A DNA stretch of 64,000 bases from Burkholderia sp. NRF60-BP8 (lineage in GTDB: Bacteria > Pseudomonadota > Gammaproteobacteria > Burkholderiales > Burkholderiaceae), in contig NZ_CP013373.1 of the NCBI RefSeq assembly GCF_001522585.2, positions 2,666,001 to 2,730,000 on the forward strand, in the 5' to 3' direction. The notes below the pieces were generated by a model. That model made no database searches. It was given only the letters and a program-made list of their open reading frames with translations, and was not told the DNA's origin. How positions within the stretch are numbered: position 1 is the stretch's first letter; each line of letters begins with the position of its first letter. Positions 54,371 to 64,000 of the stretch are shown one piece after another. A program made the position numbers and the translations under genes.

Positions 54371-54735
54371 ACACCCATTCTAAACAACTCGGACAGGCCC
54401 GCAATCCTGCCATTACCCGACCGACCGGCCGGCGCCCTCCCCGGTATCCCGGAACACGCGATCGCCCTCGCGCCATACGAAAGCCGGCTGCGGTGCCGGC
54501 TTTCACGCATGGCGCGGAACACGAACCGTCAGGGGGAATCGCACCGGAACGTCGTGTCCGCATCCAGTATCCCACAAGCCGGGACGACTCGAACGCGTGT
54601 CACTCGAGCCTGGTATATGAGCCGATTATGCGGCTTTTCAAGCCCTCGCGCTTGGCCGCATGCTGCAAAGCAAAGCCGGAAAAACCCTGAAAATGGGTTC
54701 TTTACAACGACCCTCTAAACGTCGAAAAATTCCAC
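54371..54735. other. Intergenic region upstream of clpS
   Basis: No convincing gene is present. It contains a hairpin AAAGCCGGC/GCCGGCTTT around 54479-54503 and a longer bulged hairpin at 54628-54661 (ATGCGGC/GCCGCAT enclosing CAAGC/GCTTG). On the minus strand TTGAAA at 54636-54641 and TATACC at 54612-54617, 18 bp apart, could be the clpS promoter, leaving a leader of about 235 nt. Confidence 0.4.
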
Positions 54736-54915
54736 TTGACACTCCAATAAAGAGCGCCAACAATCAAGCTGGCACTTTTTTCAATTCGCCGATTGGCGAA
54801 ACGAAAGAGGCCGAGGTGAGCTTGTGAGGGGGGAACGGCTGTATTTTCAGTCGTTTAGCTTTTCGAGCGTGCTCGTGGTAAGTAGCAGCGACTGTGTGAC
54901 AGGGGAAGTAGGAAA
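54736..54915 (+). promoter_or_regulatory. Promoter and long leader of the cold-shock gene
   Basis: TTGACA (54736-54741), a 17-bp spacer and AACAAT (54759-54764) predict transcription from about 54771, giving a leader of about 145 nt. It contains a hairpin TTCGCC-GATT-GGCGAA (54785-54800) and ends with GGGGAAGTAGG ahead of the ATG. Long structured leaders that change fold in the cold are typical of cspA-type mRNAs. Confidence 0.6.
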
Positions 54916-55119
54916 ATGGCAACTGGTATCGTTAAGTGGTTCAACGACGCGAAGGGCTTCGGCTTCATCACTCCCGACGAGGGCGGTGAGGATCTGTTTG
55001 CGCACTTCTCGGCTATCAGCATGAATGGTTTCAAGACGCTGAAGGAAGGCCAGAAGGTGAGCTTTGACGTCGTTCAAGGGCCGAAGGGCAAGCAAGCGTC
55101 GAACATCCAGGCCGCATAA
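54916..55119 (+). CDS. Cold-shock protein (CspA family)
   Basis: The 67-aa protein is a single cold-shock domain with RNP1 KGFGFI at 13-18 and RNP2 LFAHF at 27-31. It starts [16 protein letters not shown] and binds single-stranded RNA/DNA as a chaperone. The long leader suggests post-transcriptional temperature control. It diverges from clpS. Confidence 0.95.
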   Translation: MATGIVKWFNDAKGFGFITPDEGGEDLFAHFSAISMNGFKTLKEGQKVSFDVVQGPKGKQASNIQAA

Positions 55120-55141
55120 AGGCATCGGATATCGGACGAAG

Positions 55142-55174
55142 AAACCCGGCGCACAGCGCCGGGTTTCTTTTTTT
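55142..55174 (+). terminator. Rho-independent terminator of the cold-shock gene
   Basis: AAACCCGGCGC (55142-55152), loop ACA, GCGCCGGGTTT (55156-55166), then CTTTTTTT. Confidence 0.94.
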
Positions 55175-55175
55175 G

Positions 55176-55208
55176 AGGCCGGCCCATCGATAATCGATTG
55201 GCCGGCCT
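55176..55208. repeat. 33-bp palindrome behind the cold-shock terminator
   Basis: AGGCCGGCC (55176-55184) and GGCCGGCCT (55200-55208) enclose ATCGAT-A-ATCGAT, giving an almost perfect palindrome. TTTT follows on the plus strand, so it can be a second, back-up terminator, or a protein-binding site. Confidence 0.75.
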
Positions 55209-55300
55209 TTTCGTTCAATCCCGATAATTGAACGCACATTGTCTCGTCACGCATGCGGATCGCCTGTCGAATCCGCACGTGAAACACATTCGCGGTTTCG

Positions 55301-56908
55301 TTACACGACCTTCAACGTACCCATCATGCCGAGATCTTCGTGTTCGAGAATGTGGCAGTGAAACATGCGCTCTCCAGGCATGTCTTGCGTGACGAGAATC
55401 GACACGGTTTCACCGCTGCGCACGTTCACGGTATCGCGCCACGCGCGGAACGGTTCGCTCGTGCGCGAACCGGCCGACGCCCGCTCGATGACCTGAAACT
55501 GCGTGCCGTGCAGATGGAACGGGTGATCCATGTCCGTCGTATTGCGGATCTCCCAGCGCTCGACGTCGCCGCGACGGCTCGTCAGCGTCGCGCGGTGCGG
55601 CGCGTAGGTGTCGCCGTTGATCGTGAAGCGCATGCCGGCCGGGCGGCCGTGCGTCGCGCCGCTCATCATCGCGTCCATGTCCATTTCCTCGCCGAACGCG
55701 ACCGTCTTGTGCGCCACCGGTTCGCCCAGCGGCCGCACCGCGCGCAGCGTGGCAGGCACCGCACGGGCCTCGGCGGGCGCAAACGCGACATCGGCCAGCG
55801 CCAGCGCCGGATCGGGCGGCAGGCTGCCGTGGCCGTCGTCGTGCGACATAGCCATCTTGCGGCGGTCGTACTCGGCCGCCTGCAGCACCGCGCGCGACGC
55901 GCGGTCGCCGGCGCGCACCAACAGCTCCGCGCGCTCGCCCGGCGCAATCAGCAGCGACGTCGCGCGCCGCGGCGCGTCGAACAACCCGCCGTCGGTGCCC
56001 ACGTGCTCGAACGCGCGGCCGTCGTCGAATGCGATACGCAGGTAGCGTGCGCTGCACGCGTTCCAGACACGCCAGCGTTCGTCGCCCGCGACGTCGATGT
56101 GCGGCCGACGCGCGCCGTTGATCAGCACGAACTGGCCTTCACGGCCGTTCATCCAGTCCATCATGTCGTTCGGCGCAATTGTGCCGTCGCGCGCAAGCTT
56201 CAGGTCCGACACGAACAGGTGGCGCTCGGGCCAGCCGGCAAGCGGATCGTCGGCGGCGCGCACGACGAACGGGCCGGCCAGCCCGCGGAACACCTGCTCG
56301 GCGGTCATCATGTGCGGATGCGGGTGGTACCAGTAGGTGCCGGCGCTGCCCTTCGGCAGCGTGAAGCGATATACGCGCGACGCGCCGGGCGCGACGGGAT
56401 CGGACGGGTTGCCGTCCTGGTCGGGCGGCACGGGCAAGCCGTGCCAGTGGATCGTCGACGGCTGCGGCAGCTTGTTCACGAACCGGATCTCGACCGTATC
56501 GCCCTCGCGCACGTCGATCAGCGGGCCGACGACGGGGCCTTGCGTGCCCGCGCCGAACTGCCAGAAGGGGGTCGGCCGCGCACCGTGCAGCATCGGACGC
56601 GCGACGGGCTGCGCCACCAACGTGGCGCGAAACGTGCCGGGCTCACGACTTTCGTTGGCCAGCGTACGCAACGTCGCGAGCGGCGCGCCGGCCGGCAGCG
56701 CGTCGGCTGCCGCGAGCGCGACCGGCGCGGACTGACCGTGCTGCGCGTGCGCCGACATCCCCGGCATACCCGACATGCCCGGCATGTCGCTCATCGAATC
56801 CATGCCGGCCATGCCCGCGTGCCCGGCATGCTGCGCCCACGCAGTGCGTGCGCATAGCGACGCGGCTGCGACGCCGACGGCGTGCGACAGGAAGGTTCTC
56901 CGTCTCAT
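55301..56908 (-). CDS. Tat-exported multicopper oxidase (CueO/CopA-like)
   Basis: The 535-aa precursor starts MRRRTFLSHAVGVAAASLCA, a twin-arginine signal, followed by a His/Met-rich segment (residues 27-58: repeated HAGHAG, MSDMPGMSGMPGM). The copper sites are HWHG (154-157), YHPHPH (194-199), HPFHLHG (462-468) and HCHILEHEDLGMM, giving C518, H523 and M528 for the type 1 copper. It probably oxidises Cu(I) or phenolic substrates in the periplasm as copper defence. The ATG at 56908 has GAGG 8 bp upstream; the frame extends much further upstream without family-like sequence. It is a single gene. Confidence 0.88.
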   Translation of the reverse strand: MRRRTFLSHAVGVAAASLCARTAWAQHAGHAGMAGMDSMSDMPGMSGMPGMSAHAQHGQSAPVALAAADALPAGAPLATLRTLANESREPGTFRATLVAQPVARPMLHGARPTPFWQFGAGTQGPVVGPLIDVREGDTVEIRFVNKLPQPSTIHWHGLPVPPDQDGNPSDPVAPGASRVYRFTLPKGSAGTYWYHPHPHMMTAEQVFRGLAGPFVVRAADDPLAGWPERHLFVSDLKLARDGTIAPNDMMDWMNGREGQFVLINGARRPHIDVAGDERWRVWNACSARYLRIAFDDGRAFEHVGTDGGLFDAPRRATSLLIAPGERAELLVRAGDRASRAVLQAAEYDRRKMAMSHDDGHGSLPPDPALALADVAFAPAEARAVPATLRAVRPLGEPVAHKTVAFGEEMDMDAMMSGATHGRPAGMRFTINGDTYAPHRATLTSRRGDVERWEIRNTTDMDHPFHLHGTQFQVIERASAGSRTSEPFRAWRDTVNVRSGETVSILVTQDMPGERMFHCHILEHEDLGMMGTLKVV

Positions 56909-57519
56909 CAATCGATCCTCGTTATTCATGCGGCGCCGCGCGACAGCCGCGGCGGTCGCGTCATCATAACCGCAGGCCTTCATCGAAAAGCGCCGTCGCC
57001 GGGCGGGCGGCGATACGTCGCAGCAGAGCGTCGCGACAAGGCCGGACACGGCGCCACGCTTGGCATCGCCGAGCGGCACTTCGGCAACCACCGCTGCGCT
57101 CCAGCCGTGCCTTGCACCCGCCTGCAAACGAGCTTGGCGCCTTCCGCCTCGGCCCCGCTCTTGCCCCCGCTGCATCGATGATCCGAAAACCCGCCGATTT
57201 TTCACGATGCGGAACAAGTCACTGCGTTATAAAAATTCGTGGTGCAGGGCACAAATTTCCCGTTTCGCGATGCCGAAAAACGTTCCGCAATACAAAAAGA
57301 AAGAAATAATTATTTGTTTTTAAAAGAAAAATTTTGTTTGGAGAAGCCGTTCTACCTGCACCATCCGAACAGGTCGCGGACGTAGACTTTGTTCCATGCA
57401 CTGACGCTTCGCCGCGACGTTCGATACGAAACCCGGCGCAAGCAGCCAGTCGGGCCACAGCCGGCCGAGCCGGCAGGCGGCACAACAGAATCGCTCGTGA
57501 TCAGAAAGGGAGAACGGAA
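56909..57519. other. 611-bp intergenic region with an AT-rich patch
   Basis: No convincing gene. A TATGAT box on the minus strand (56963-56968) may be the -10 element of the multicopper oxidase. From about 57195 to 57350 the sequence becomes strikingly AT-rich for this genome (poly-A and poly-T runs, palindrome AAATAATTATTT at 57305-57316), then returns to GC-rich before the 74-aa gene at 57520. Confidence 0.6.
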
Positions 57520-57744
57520 ATGAAGGGATTTCGCTTTGGTTCAGCGCTCGGGTCGTTCTACATCCTGCCGGCAAACGGCGGCTGGGAAGCGACGTTCGGC
57601 AACGCCCTGCTCGGCGCATTCTCGTGCCCCGAAGCGGCGGCCGACCACATCTCCCGCGGCGACTGTGCGCAACCGTCCGAACTGGACACGGCCACGCTCG
57701 AAGTGCCGGACGAAATCGCCGAATGGGAAATCGTTCACGTGTGA
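57520..57744 (+). CDS. 74-aa protein, function unknown
   Basis: The product MKGFRFGSALGSFYILPANG... ends VPDEIAEWEIVHV. It is acidic and soluble, with no signal peptide, membrane helix or known motif. AAAGGGAGA lies at a good distance before the ATG, and a strong terminator follows the stop, so it looks like a real monocistronic gene. The upstream AT-rich tract may contain its promoter and could bind H-NS-like proteins. I do not recognise the family. Confidence 0.65.
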   Translation: MKGFRFGSALGSFYILPANGGWEATFGNALLGAFSCPEAAADHISRGDCAQPSELDTATLEVPDEIAEWEIVHV

Positions 57745-57763
57745 ATGGCAAGCCTGCAACGAC

Positions 57764-57792
57764 AAACGCCCCGGGCGACCGGGGCGTTTTTC
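57764..57792 (+). terminator. Rho-independent terminator of the 74-aa gene
   Basis: AAACGCCCCGG (57764-57774), loop GCGA, CCGGGGCGTTT (57779-57789), then TT. It lies 19 bp past the stop. Confidence 0.92.
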
Positions 57793-57867
57793 TTGAGTGC
57801 CGGGCGGCGAACGGTTCAACGCGCCGCGCCCGCACATGCATCGGCTCGCGCGATCGCGCGGCCGGCG

Positions 57868-60192
<2,325 letters not shown>

Positions 60193-60379
60193 TCAGCCGG
60201 GCGGTGGTGTTGCGAGGGCCGTCATGGTCTACCTTGCAGGGCTTGCGGGCCGCATCGCGGCGCCGCGGCCCGCATGCCGGGCCGCCCTGCCAACAAAACC
60301 TGCCATCCACGAAACGCTCCGGCGCCGGCAGTCAGCGCCGGGGCGGCCGGCAACCTGCCGGCCCACCCCGGAAGGGGTC

Positions 60380-61636
60380 TTACATGTTCTCGATCAGCAC
60401 TTCGCCGAAACCGGAGCACGACACCTGCGTCGCGCCTTCCATCAGGCGCGCGAAGTCGTACGTGACGCGCTTCTGCAGGATCGACTTCTCCATCGCGGCG
60501 ATGATCGTATCGGCTGCTTCCGTCCAGCCGAGGTGGCGCAGCATCATTTCCGCCGACAGGATCTCGGAACCCGGGTTCACGTAATCCTTGCCCGCGTACT
60601 TCGGCGCCGTGCCGTGCGTCGCCTCGAACATCGCGACCGAATCCGACAGGTTCGCGCCCGGCGCGATCCCGATGCCGCCGACCTGCGCGGCCAGCGCGTC
60701 GGAGATGTAGTCGCCGTTCAGGTTCAGCGTCGCGATCACGTCGTATTCGGCCGGGCGCAGCAGGATCTGCTGCAGGAACGCGTCGGCGATCGAATCCTTG
60801 ATCACGATCTCGTTGCCCGTCTTCGGGTTCTTCACGCGCATCCACGGGCCGCCGTCGATCAGTTCGCCGCCGAATTCCTTTTGCGCGAGCGCGTAGCCGG
60901 CATCACGGAACAGGCCTTCCGTGAACTTCATGATGTTGCCCTTGTGCACCAGCGTGACCGACTTGCGATCGTTGTCGATCGCGTACTGGATCGCCTTGCG
61001 CACGAGGCGCTCGGTGCCTTCGGTCGACACGGGCTTGACGCCGATCCCCGAGGTTTCCGGGAAGCGGATCTTCTTCACGCCCATCTCGTCCTGCAGGAAC
61101 TTGATCACCTTCTTCGCCTGCTCGGAGCCCGCGGCCCATTCGATGCCCGCGTAGATGTCTTCCGAGTTCTCGCGGAAGATCACCATGTCGATCTTCTGCG
61201 GCTCGCGCACCGGCGACGGCACGCCCTTGAAGTACTGGACCGGGCGCAGGCACACGTACAGGTCGAGCTCCTGGCGCAGCGCGACGTTCAGCGAACGGAT
61301 GCCGCCGCCGACCGGGGTCGTGAGCGGCCCCTTGATCGACACCACGTATTCCTTCAGCACCTGCAGCGTTTCGTCCGGCAGCCACACGTCCGGACCGTAC
61401 ACCTTGGTCGCCTTCTCGCCCGCGAAAATCTCCATCCAGTGGATCTTGCGCTTGCCCTTGTAGGCATGCGCGACCGCCGCGTCGACGACCTTGATCATGA
61501 CCGGCGTGATATCGAAGCCCGTACCGTCGCCTTCGATATAGGGAATGATCGGCTGATCGGAAACGTTGAGCGAGAAGTCCTTGTTGACGGTGATCTTGTC
61601 ACCGCCCTCCGGAACCTTGATGTGCTGATACGGCAT
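60380..61636 (-). CDS. icd: NADP-dependent isocitrate dehydrogenase, homodimeric type
   Basis: The 418-aa enzyme has the Icd motifs [24 protein letters not shown] [17 protein letters not shown], the phosphorylatable serine region, [15 protein letters not shown] and [19 protein letters not shown]. It is E. coli Icd-like. It performs the same TCA step as its monomeric neighbour, with which it may be differently regulated. A 14-bp palindrome 167 bp upstream is a candidate operator. Confidence 0.95.
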   Translation of the reverse strand: MPYQHIKVPEGGDKITVNKDFSLNVSDQPIIPYIEGDGTGFDITPVMIKVVDAAVAHAYKGKRKIHWMEIFAGEKATKVYGPDVWLPDETLQVLKEYVVSIKGPLTTPVGGGIRSLNVALRQELDLYVCLRPVQYFKGVPSPVREPQKIDMVIFRENSEDIYAGIEWAAGSEQAKKVIKFLQDEMGVKKIRFPETSGIGVKPVSTEGTERLVRKAIQYAIDNDRKSVTLVHKGNIMKFTEGLFRDAGYALAQKEFGGELIDGGPWMRVKNPKTGNEIVIKDSIADAFLQQILLRPAEYDVIATLNLNGDYISDALAAQVGGIGIAPGANLSDSVAMFEATHGTAPKYAGKDYVNPGSEILSAEMMLRHLGWTEAADTIIAAMEKSILQKRVTYDFARLMEGATQVSCSGFGEVLIENM

Positions 61637-61802
61637 GATCGACTCCAGTGACGTGGCTGAGCAGGTGATGCTGGTCGAAACTGCGCGCGCGGCGGGGGCG
61701 CGGCATGGCCACCCCGTGACGGCAACAGCGAGCCGCTATTCTAGCGCCCCAACCGGGCACTTCGGCGCGAACCGCGGCACTGCGCATCGAGACCTCACTT
61801 AT

Positions 61803-61816
61803 GTCTTATATAAGAC
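61803..61816. promoter_or_regulatory. Perfect 14-bp palindrome GTCTTATATAAGAC, candidate operator
   Basis: The palindrome is extended by ATGTC...GACAGAGGAC context and is the only strongly AT-rich dyad in the divergent region between icd (167 bp downstream on the minus strand) and the RluE-like gene (96 bp downstream on the plus strand). Its size suits a GntR- or TetR-type dimer. Regulation of icd is the more attractive idea. Confidence 0.6.
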
Positions 61817-61911
61817 AGAGGACTTGCCGTTCCGTATTATGCATTAAGATTCCGCCATTTGCCATAGACCGCCCGCCCCGGCTTCCTGCGGGGCGCCGGG
61901 CGGCCCCCGCC

Positions 61912-62490
61912 ATGAACCTGATCGCCCTCAACAAGCCGTTCGGCACGATTTGCCAGTTTTCCGCGCACGAGACGCGGCCGTCGCTCGGCGACTGGGTAAA
62001 AACGCCCGGCGTGTATCCGGCCGGCCGGCTCGACGCGGACAGCGAGGGACTGCTGCTGCTCACCGACGACGGTGCGCTGCAGGCCCGCATCGCCGAGCCG
62101 CGCCACAAGCTGGTGAAACGCTACTGGGCGCAAGTCGAAGGCGCGCCGGGGCCCGCCGACCTGAAGGCGCTCGCACGCGGCGTCGACCTCGGCGACTACG
62201 TGACGCGCCCGTGCCGCGCCGAATTCATCGAGCCGCCCGACACGCTGTGGCCGCGCAATCCGCCGATCCGCTACCGCGCCGCGATCCCGACCACGTGGAT
62301 CGAGCTGGCGATCACCGAGGGCAAGAACCGGCAGGTGCGCCGGATGACGGCGGCCGTCGGCTTCCCGACGTTGCGCCTGGTGCGCGTCGGCATCGGCGCG
62401 CTGGATATATTCGCGCTCGGCATTGCACCGGGCGAAACGATCGCCCTGCCGCCACGCGCGCCGTGGGACGGTTTCGCGACCGCCGGATGA
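61912..62490 (+). CDS. rluE: 23S rRNA pseudouridine synthase, RluE-like
   Basis: The 192-aa enzyme lacks the S4 domain and starts [17 protein letters not shown], with the catalytic D41 in [14 protein letters not shown] and [23 protein letters not shown] near the C-terminus. This is the compact RluE architecture (U2457 of 23S rRNA in E. coli). The ATG at 61912 gives the normal family length; the frame is open 37 codons upstream. It is divergent from icd. Confidence 0.9.
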   Translation: MNLIALNKPFGTICQFSAHETRPSLGDWVKTPGVYPAGRLDADSEGLLLLTDDGALQARIAEPRHKLVKRYWAQVEGAPGPADLKALARGVDLGDYVTRPCRAEFIEPPDTLWPRNPPIRYRAAIPTTWIELAITEGKNRQVRRMTAAVGFPTLRLVRVGIGALDIFALGIAPGETIALPPRAPWDGFATAG

Positions 62491-62772
62491 CGCATCCGGG
62501 ACACGCGAATTTTTTCGTCATCTTTTTCGTCAACCGGCCGCGGAGATCGCGCGTTAAACCACGCAGATGCCAACCTTAGCTATCCGGCATTGGCAGCCGA
62601 ACCCGTGTTTGCGTCACGAAAGCGACGTTTTATTCGAATACGATTCGGCGCCCGCAGCGCAAAGAGAAATTTCTCGAAGCGTCTGTCAACCGAAAGGTGG
62701 ATGGCACCGTTAGACGACATGACTCCTATTGCCGGGTCATTTGGTTAATTAACTAAAGCTGAGGAACACAAC

Positions 62773-62988
62773 ATGAACAAACTGATCGCCGCTCTGGTCG
62801 CTGGCCTCTTCGCAACGGCTGCTTTCGCACAAGCTTCGGCTCCGGAAGCTGCTCCGGCAGCAGCAGAAGCTGCTTCGGCACCGGCTAAGCACGCTGCCAA
62901 GAAGCACCACGCTGCCAAGAAGCACCACAAGGCATCGAAGAAGGCTGCAGCAAGCGACGCAGCAGCACCGGCAGCTGCTTCGAACTAA
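62773..62988 (+). CDS. Small exported Ala/Lys/His-rich protein (Asr-like)
   Basis: The 71-aa precursor has a signal peptide MNKLIAALVAGLFATAAFA and a mature part of low complexity: alanine/glutamate-proline first (ASAPEAAPAAAEAASAPA), then a basic His/Lys tract containing an exact 18-bp DNA repeat (62890-62907 and 62908-62925) encoding HAAKKH twice. Codon use (GCT, GCA) differs from the GC-biased neighbours. It resembles acid-shock (Asr-like) or other small periplasmic polybasic proteins in composition only. GAGGA lies before the ATG and a terminator follows the gene. Confidence 0.7.
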   Translation: MNKLIAALVAGLFATAAFAQASAPEAAPAAAEAASAPAKHAAKKHHAAKKHHKASKKAAASDAAAPAAASN

Positions 62989-63047
62989 GTAAGCAAGCTG
63001 TAATAACGCAGTCAAGAACACGCAGTTCTGCCGTTCTTACGGCGTTG

Positions 63048-63083
63048 AAAGGCAGATCACCGCAAGGCGATCTGCCTTTTTCT
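63048..63083 (+). terminator. Rho-independent terminator of the Ala/Lys/His-rich gene
   Basis: AAAGGCAGATC (63048-63058) and GATCTGCCTTT (63069-63079) with a 10-nt loop, followed by TTCTTTTTT. Confidence 0.92.
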
Positions 63084-63148
63084 TTTTTGTGCCCGCCGGC
63101 GCGCATCGCGTACCATGCGGGTCTCGTTTTCCAGACAGGAGCCACGCT

Positions 63149-63649
63149 GTGCCATTCTCCCTGCGCCCGTCGCTCGGCCGCCTTGCGCGCGCCGCCGTGT
63201 TTCCCGCCGCCCTCGCCGTCCTCGCGCTCGGCATGCAGGCCGCCGGCGCGCAAGTGCCGTCCGGCGCCAAGCAGCCGAGCGAGTTCCCGCGCGTGAAGCT
63301 GCGCGCCGGCATGTACGTGATCGACGCGGCCGTCGCCGCCAACGACGCCGATCGCGAACAGGGGCTGATGTACCGTTCGCAGCTCGCGCCGAACGAAGGC
63401 ATGCTGTTCGTCTTCAACGAGAACGCCGTGCACTGTTTCTGGATGAAGAACACGCTGATTCCGCTGTCGATCGCGTTCATTCGCGCGGACGGCACGATCA
63501 CCGACATCGACGAGATGAAGGCCGAGACGACCGACAACCACTGTCCGCGCAACAACGGCGTCTATGCGCTCGAAATGAGCAAGGGCTGGTTCGCGGCGAA
63601 GGGCATCAAGCCCGGCATGAAGCTCGACGGGCTGCCCAAGCCCCAGTAA
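63149..63649 (+). CDS. DUF192 family exported protein
   Basis: The 166-aa product from the GTG at 63149 has a signal peptide (cleavage near AAGAQ, residue 35) and the DUF192 domain with GLMYRSQLAPNEGMLFVF, HCFWMKNTLIPLSIAFIRADGTI and HCPRNN. AGGAG lies 8 bp upstream of that GTG; an ATG at 63089 would place the hydrophobic signal too far in. The family is periplasmic and uncharacterised. It is followed by a terminator. Confidence 0.85.
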   Translation: MPFSLRPSLGRLARAAVFPAALAVLALGMQAAGAQVPSGAKQPSEFPRVKLRAGMYVIDAAVAANDADREQGLMYRSQLAPNEGMLFVFNENAVHCFWMKNTLIPLSIAFIRADGTITDIDEMKAETTDNHCPRNNGVYALEMSKGWFAAKGIKPGMKLDGLPKPQ

Positions 63650-63683
63650 CGGCGAATGCCGCGGCGGCGCCGCGCATCGACCG

Positions 63684-63717
63684 AAGCCGGCCGCCCGCAG
63701 CGCGCCGGCTTTTTTTC
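63684..63717 (+). terminator. Rho-independent terminator of the DUF192 gene
   Basis: AAGCCGGC (63684-63691) pairs with GCCGGCTT (63704-63711), then six further T. Confidence 0.88.
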
Positions 63718-63805
63718 GCCCGCCGGCGGCGGCCGCCTTGATTCGGCCGACGGTGCCCGCATCTGCAAAAGCCACGGACAAGCGCTATCCTTTAAATCTT
63801 GCTAG

Positions 63806-64000
<195 letters not shown>

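Overview
The window is 64 kb of chromosomal DNA from a high-GC betaproteobacterium. It is almost certainly a Burkholderia, most likely of the Burkholderia cepacia complex. This rests on gene content and protein sequence (cysI-DUF934-cysHDN-cobA order, ileS-lspA-coaBC-dut, adjacent monomeric and homodimeric isocitrate dehydrogenases, ClpS/ClpA next to a cold-shock gene) and on strong C/G third-position bias; no database search was run. It is mostly core chromosome. I see no prophage, insertion sequence, CRISPR array or rRNA operon.

Layout. 0-3 kb: the 5' end of pepA diverging from lptF-lptG (LPS export permeases), then a CbiX-type chelatase. 3-10.5 kb: an assimilatory sulfate operon on the minus strand (cysI, a DUF934 gene, cysH, cysD, cysN, cobA) with its likely regulator cysB divergent. 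It makes sulfide by the APS route and includes one siroheme step; CbiX, convergent with cobA, could supply another. 10.5-12.2 kb: a periplasmic amino-acid-type binding protein, tRNA-Leu(CAA) and a tiny lipoprotein. 12.2-19.5 kb: an accessory-looking cluster of three LysR regulators, three SDR oxidoreductases, an alpha/beta hydrolase and a DinB-like protein. 19.5-26 kb: CopC, an RsuA-type pseudouridine synthase, a ferredoxin-reductase fusion, an acetylornithine-type transaminase preceded by an arginine-rich mini-ORF and a perfect terminator, a GNAT protein and a YukJ-like protein.

26-30.7 kb: livHMGF for branched-chain amino acid import, with a degraded LivK-like binding-protein gene upstream. 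31-34 kb: ispH-fkpB, radC and rpmB-rpmG. 34-38 kb: nadB convergent with nadA-nadC, so the whole de novo quinolinate/NAD branch is here. Three 49-bp hairpin repeats lie directly in front of nadA. 38-43 kb: a fatty-acid desaturase, an MscS channel, an RsmB-like methyltransferase and purN. 43-49.3 kb: ribF, ileS, lspA, coaBC and dut. 49-54.4 kb: a four-repeat membrane protein, an amino acid permease, clpA and clpS. 54.9-57.8 kb: a cold-shock gene with a long leader, a Tat-exported multicopper oxidase, and a 74-aa orphan behind an AT-rich patch. 57.9-64 kb: two isocitrate dehydrogenases, a RluE-type pseudouridine synthase, a small exported Ala/Lys/His-rich protein, a DUF192 protein and the first 44 codons of fusA.

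The items most worth following are the putative arginine attenuator in front of the argD-like gene, the tandem hairpins in the nadA leader, the decayed livK, and a perfect 14-bp palindrome upstream of icd.
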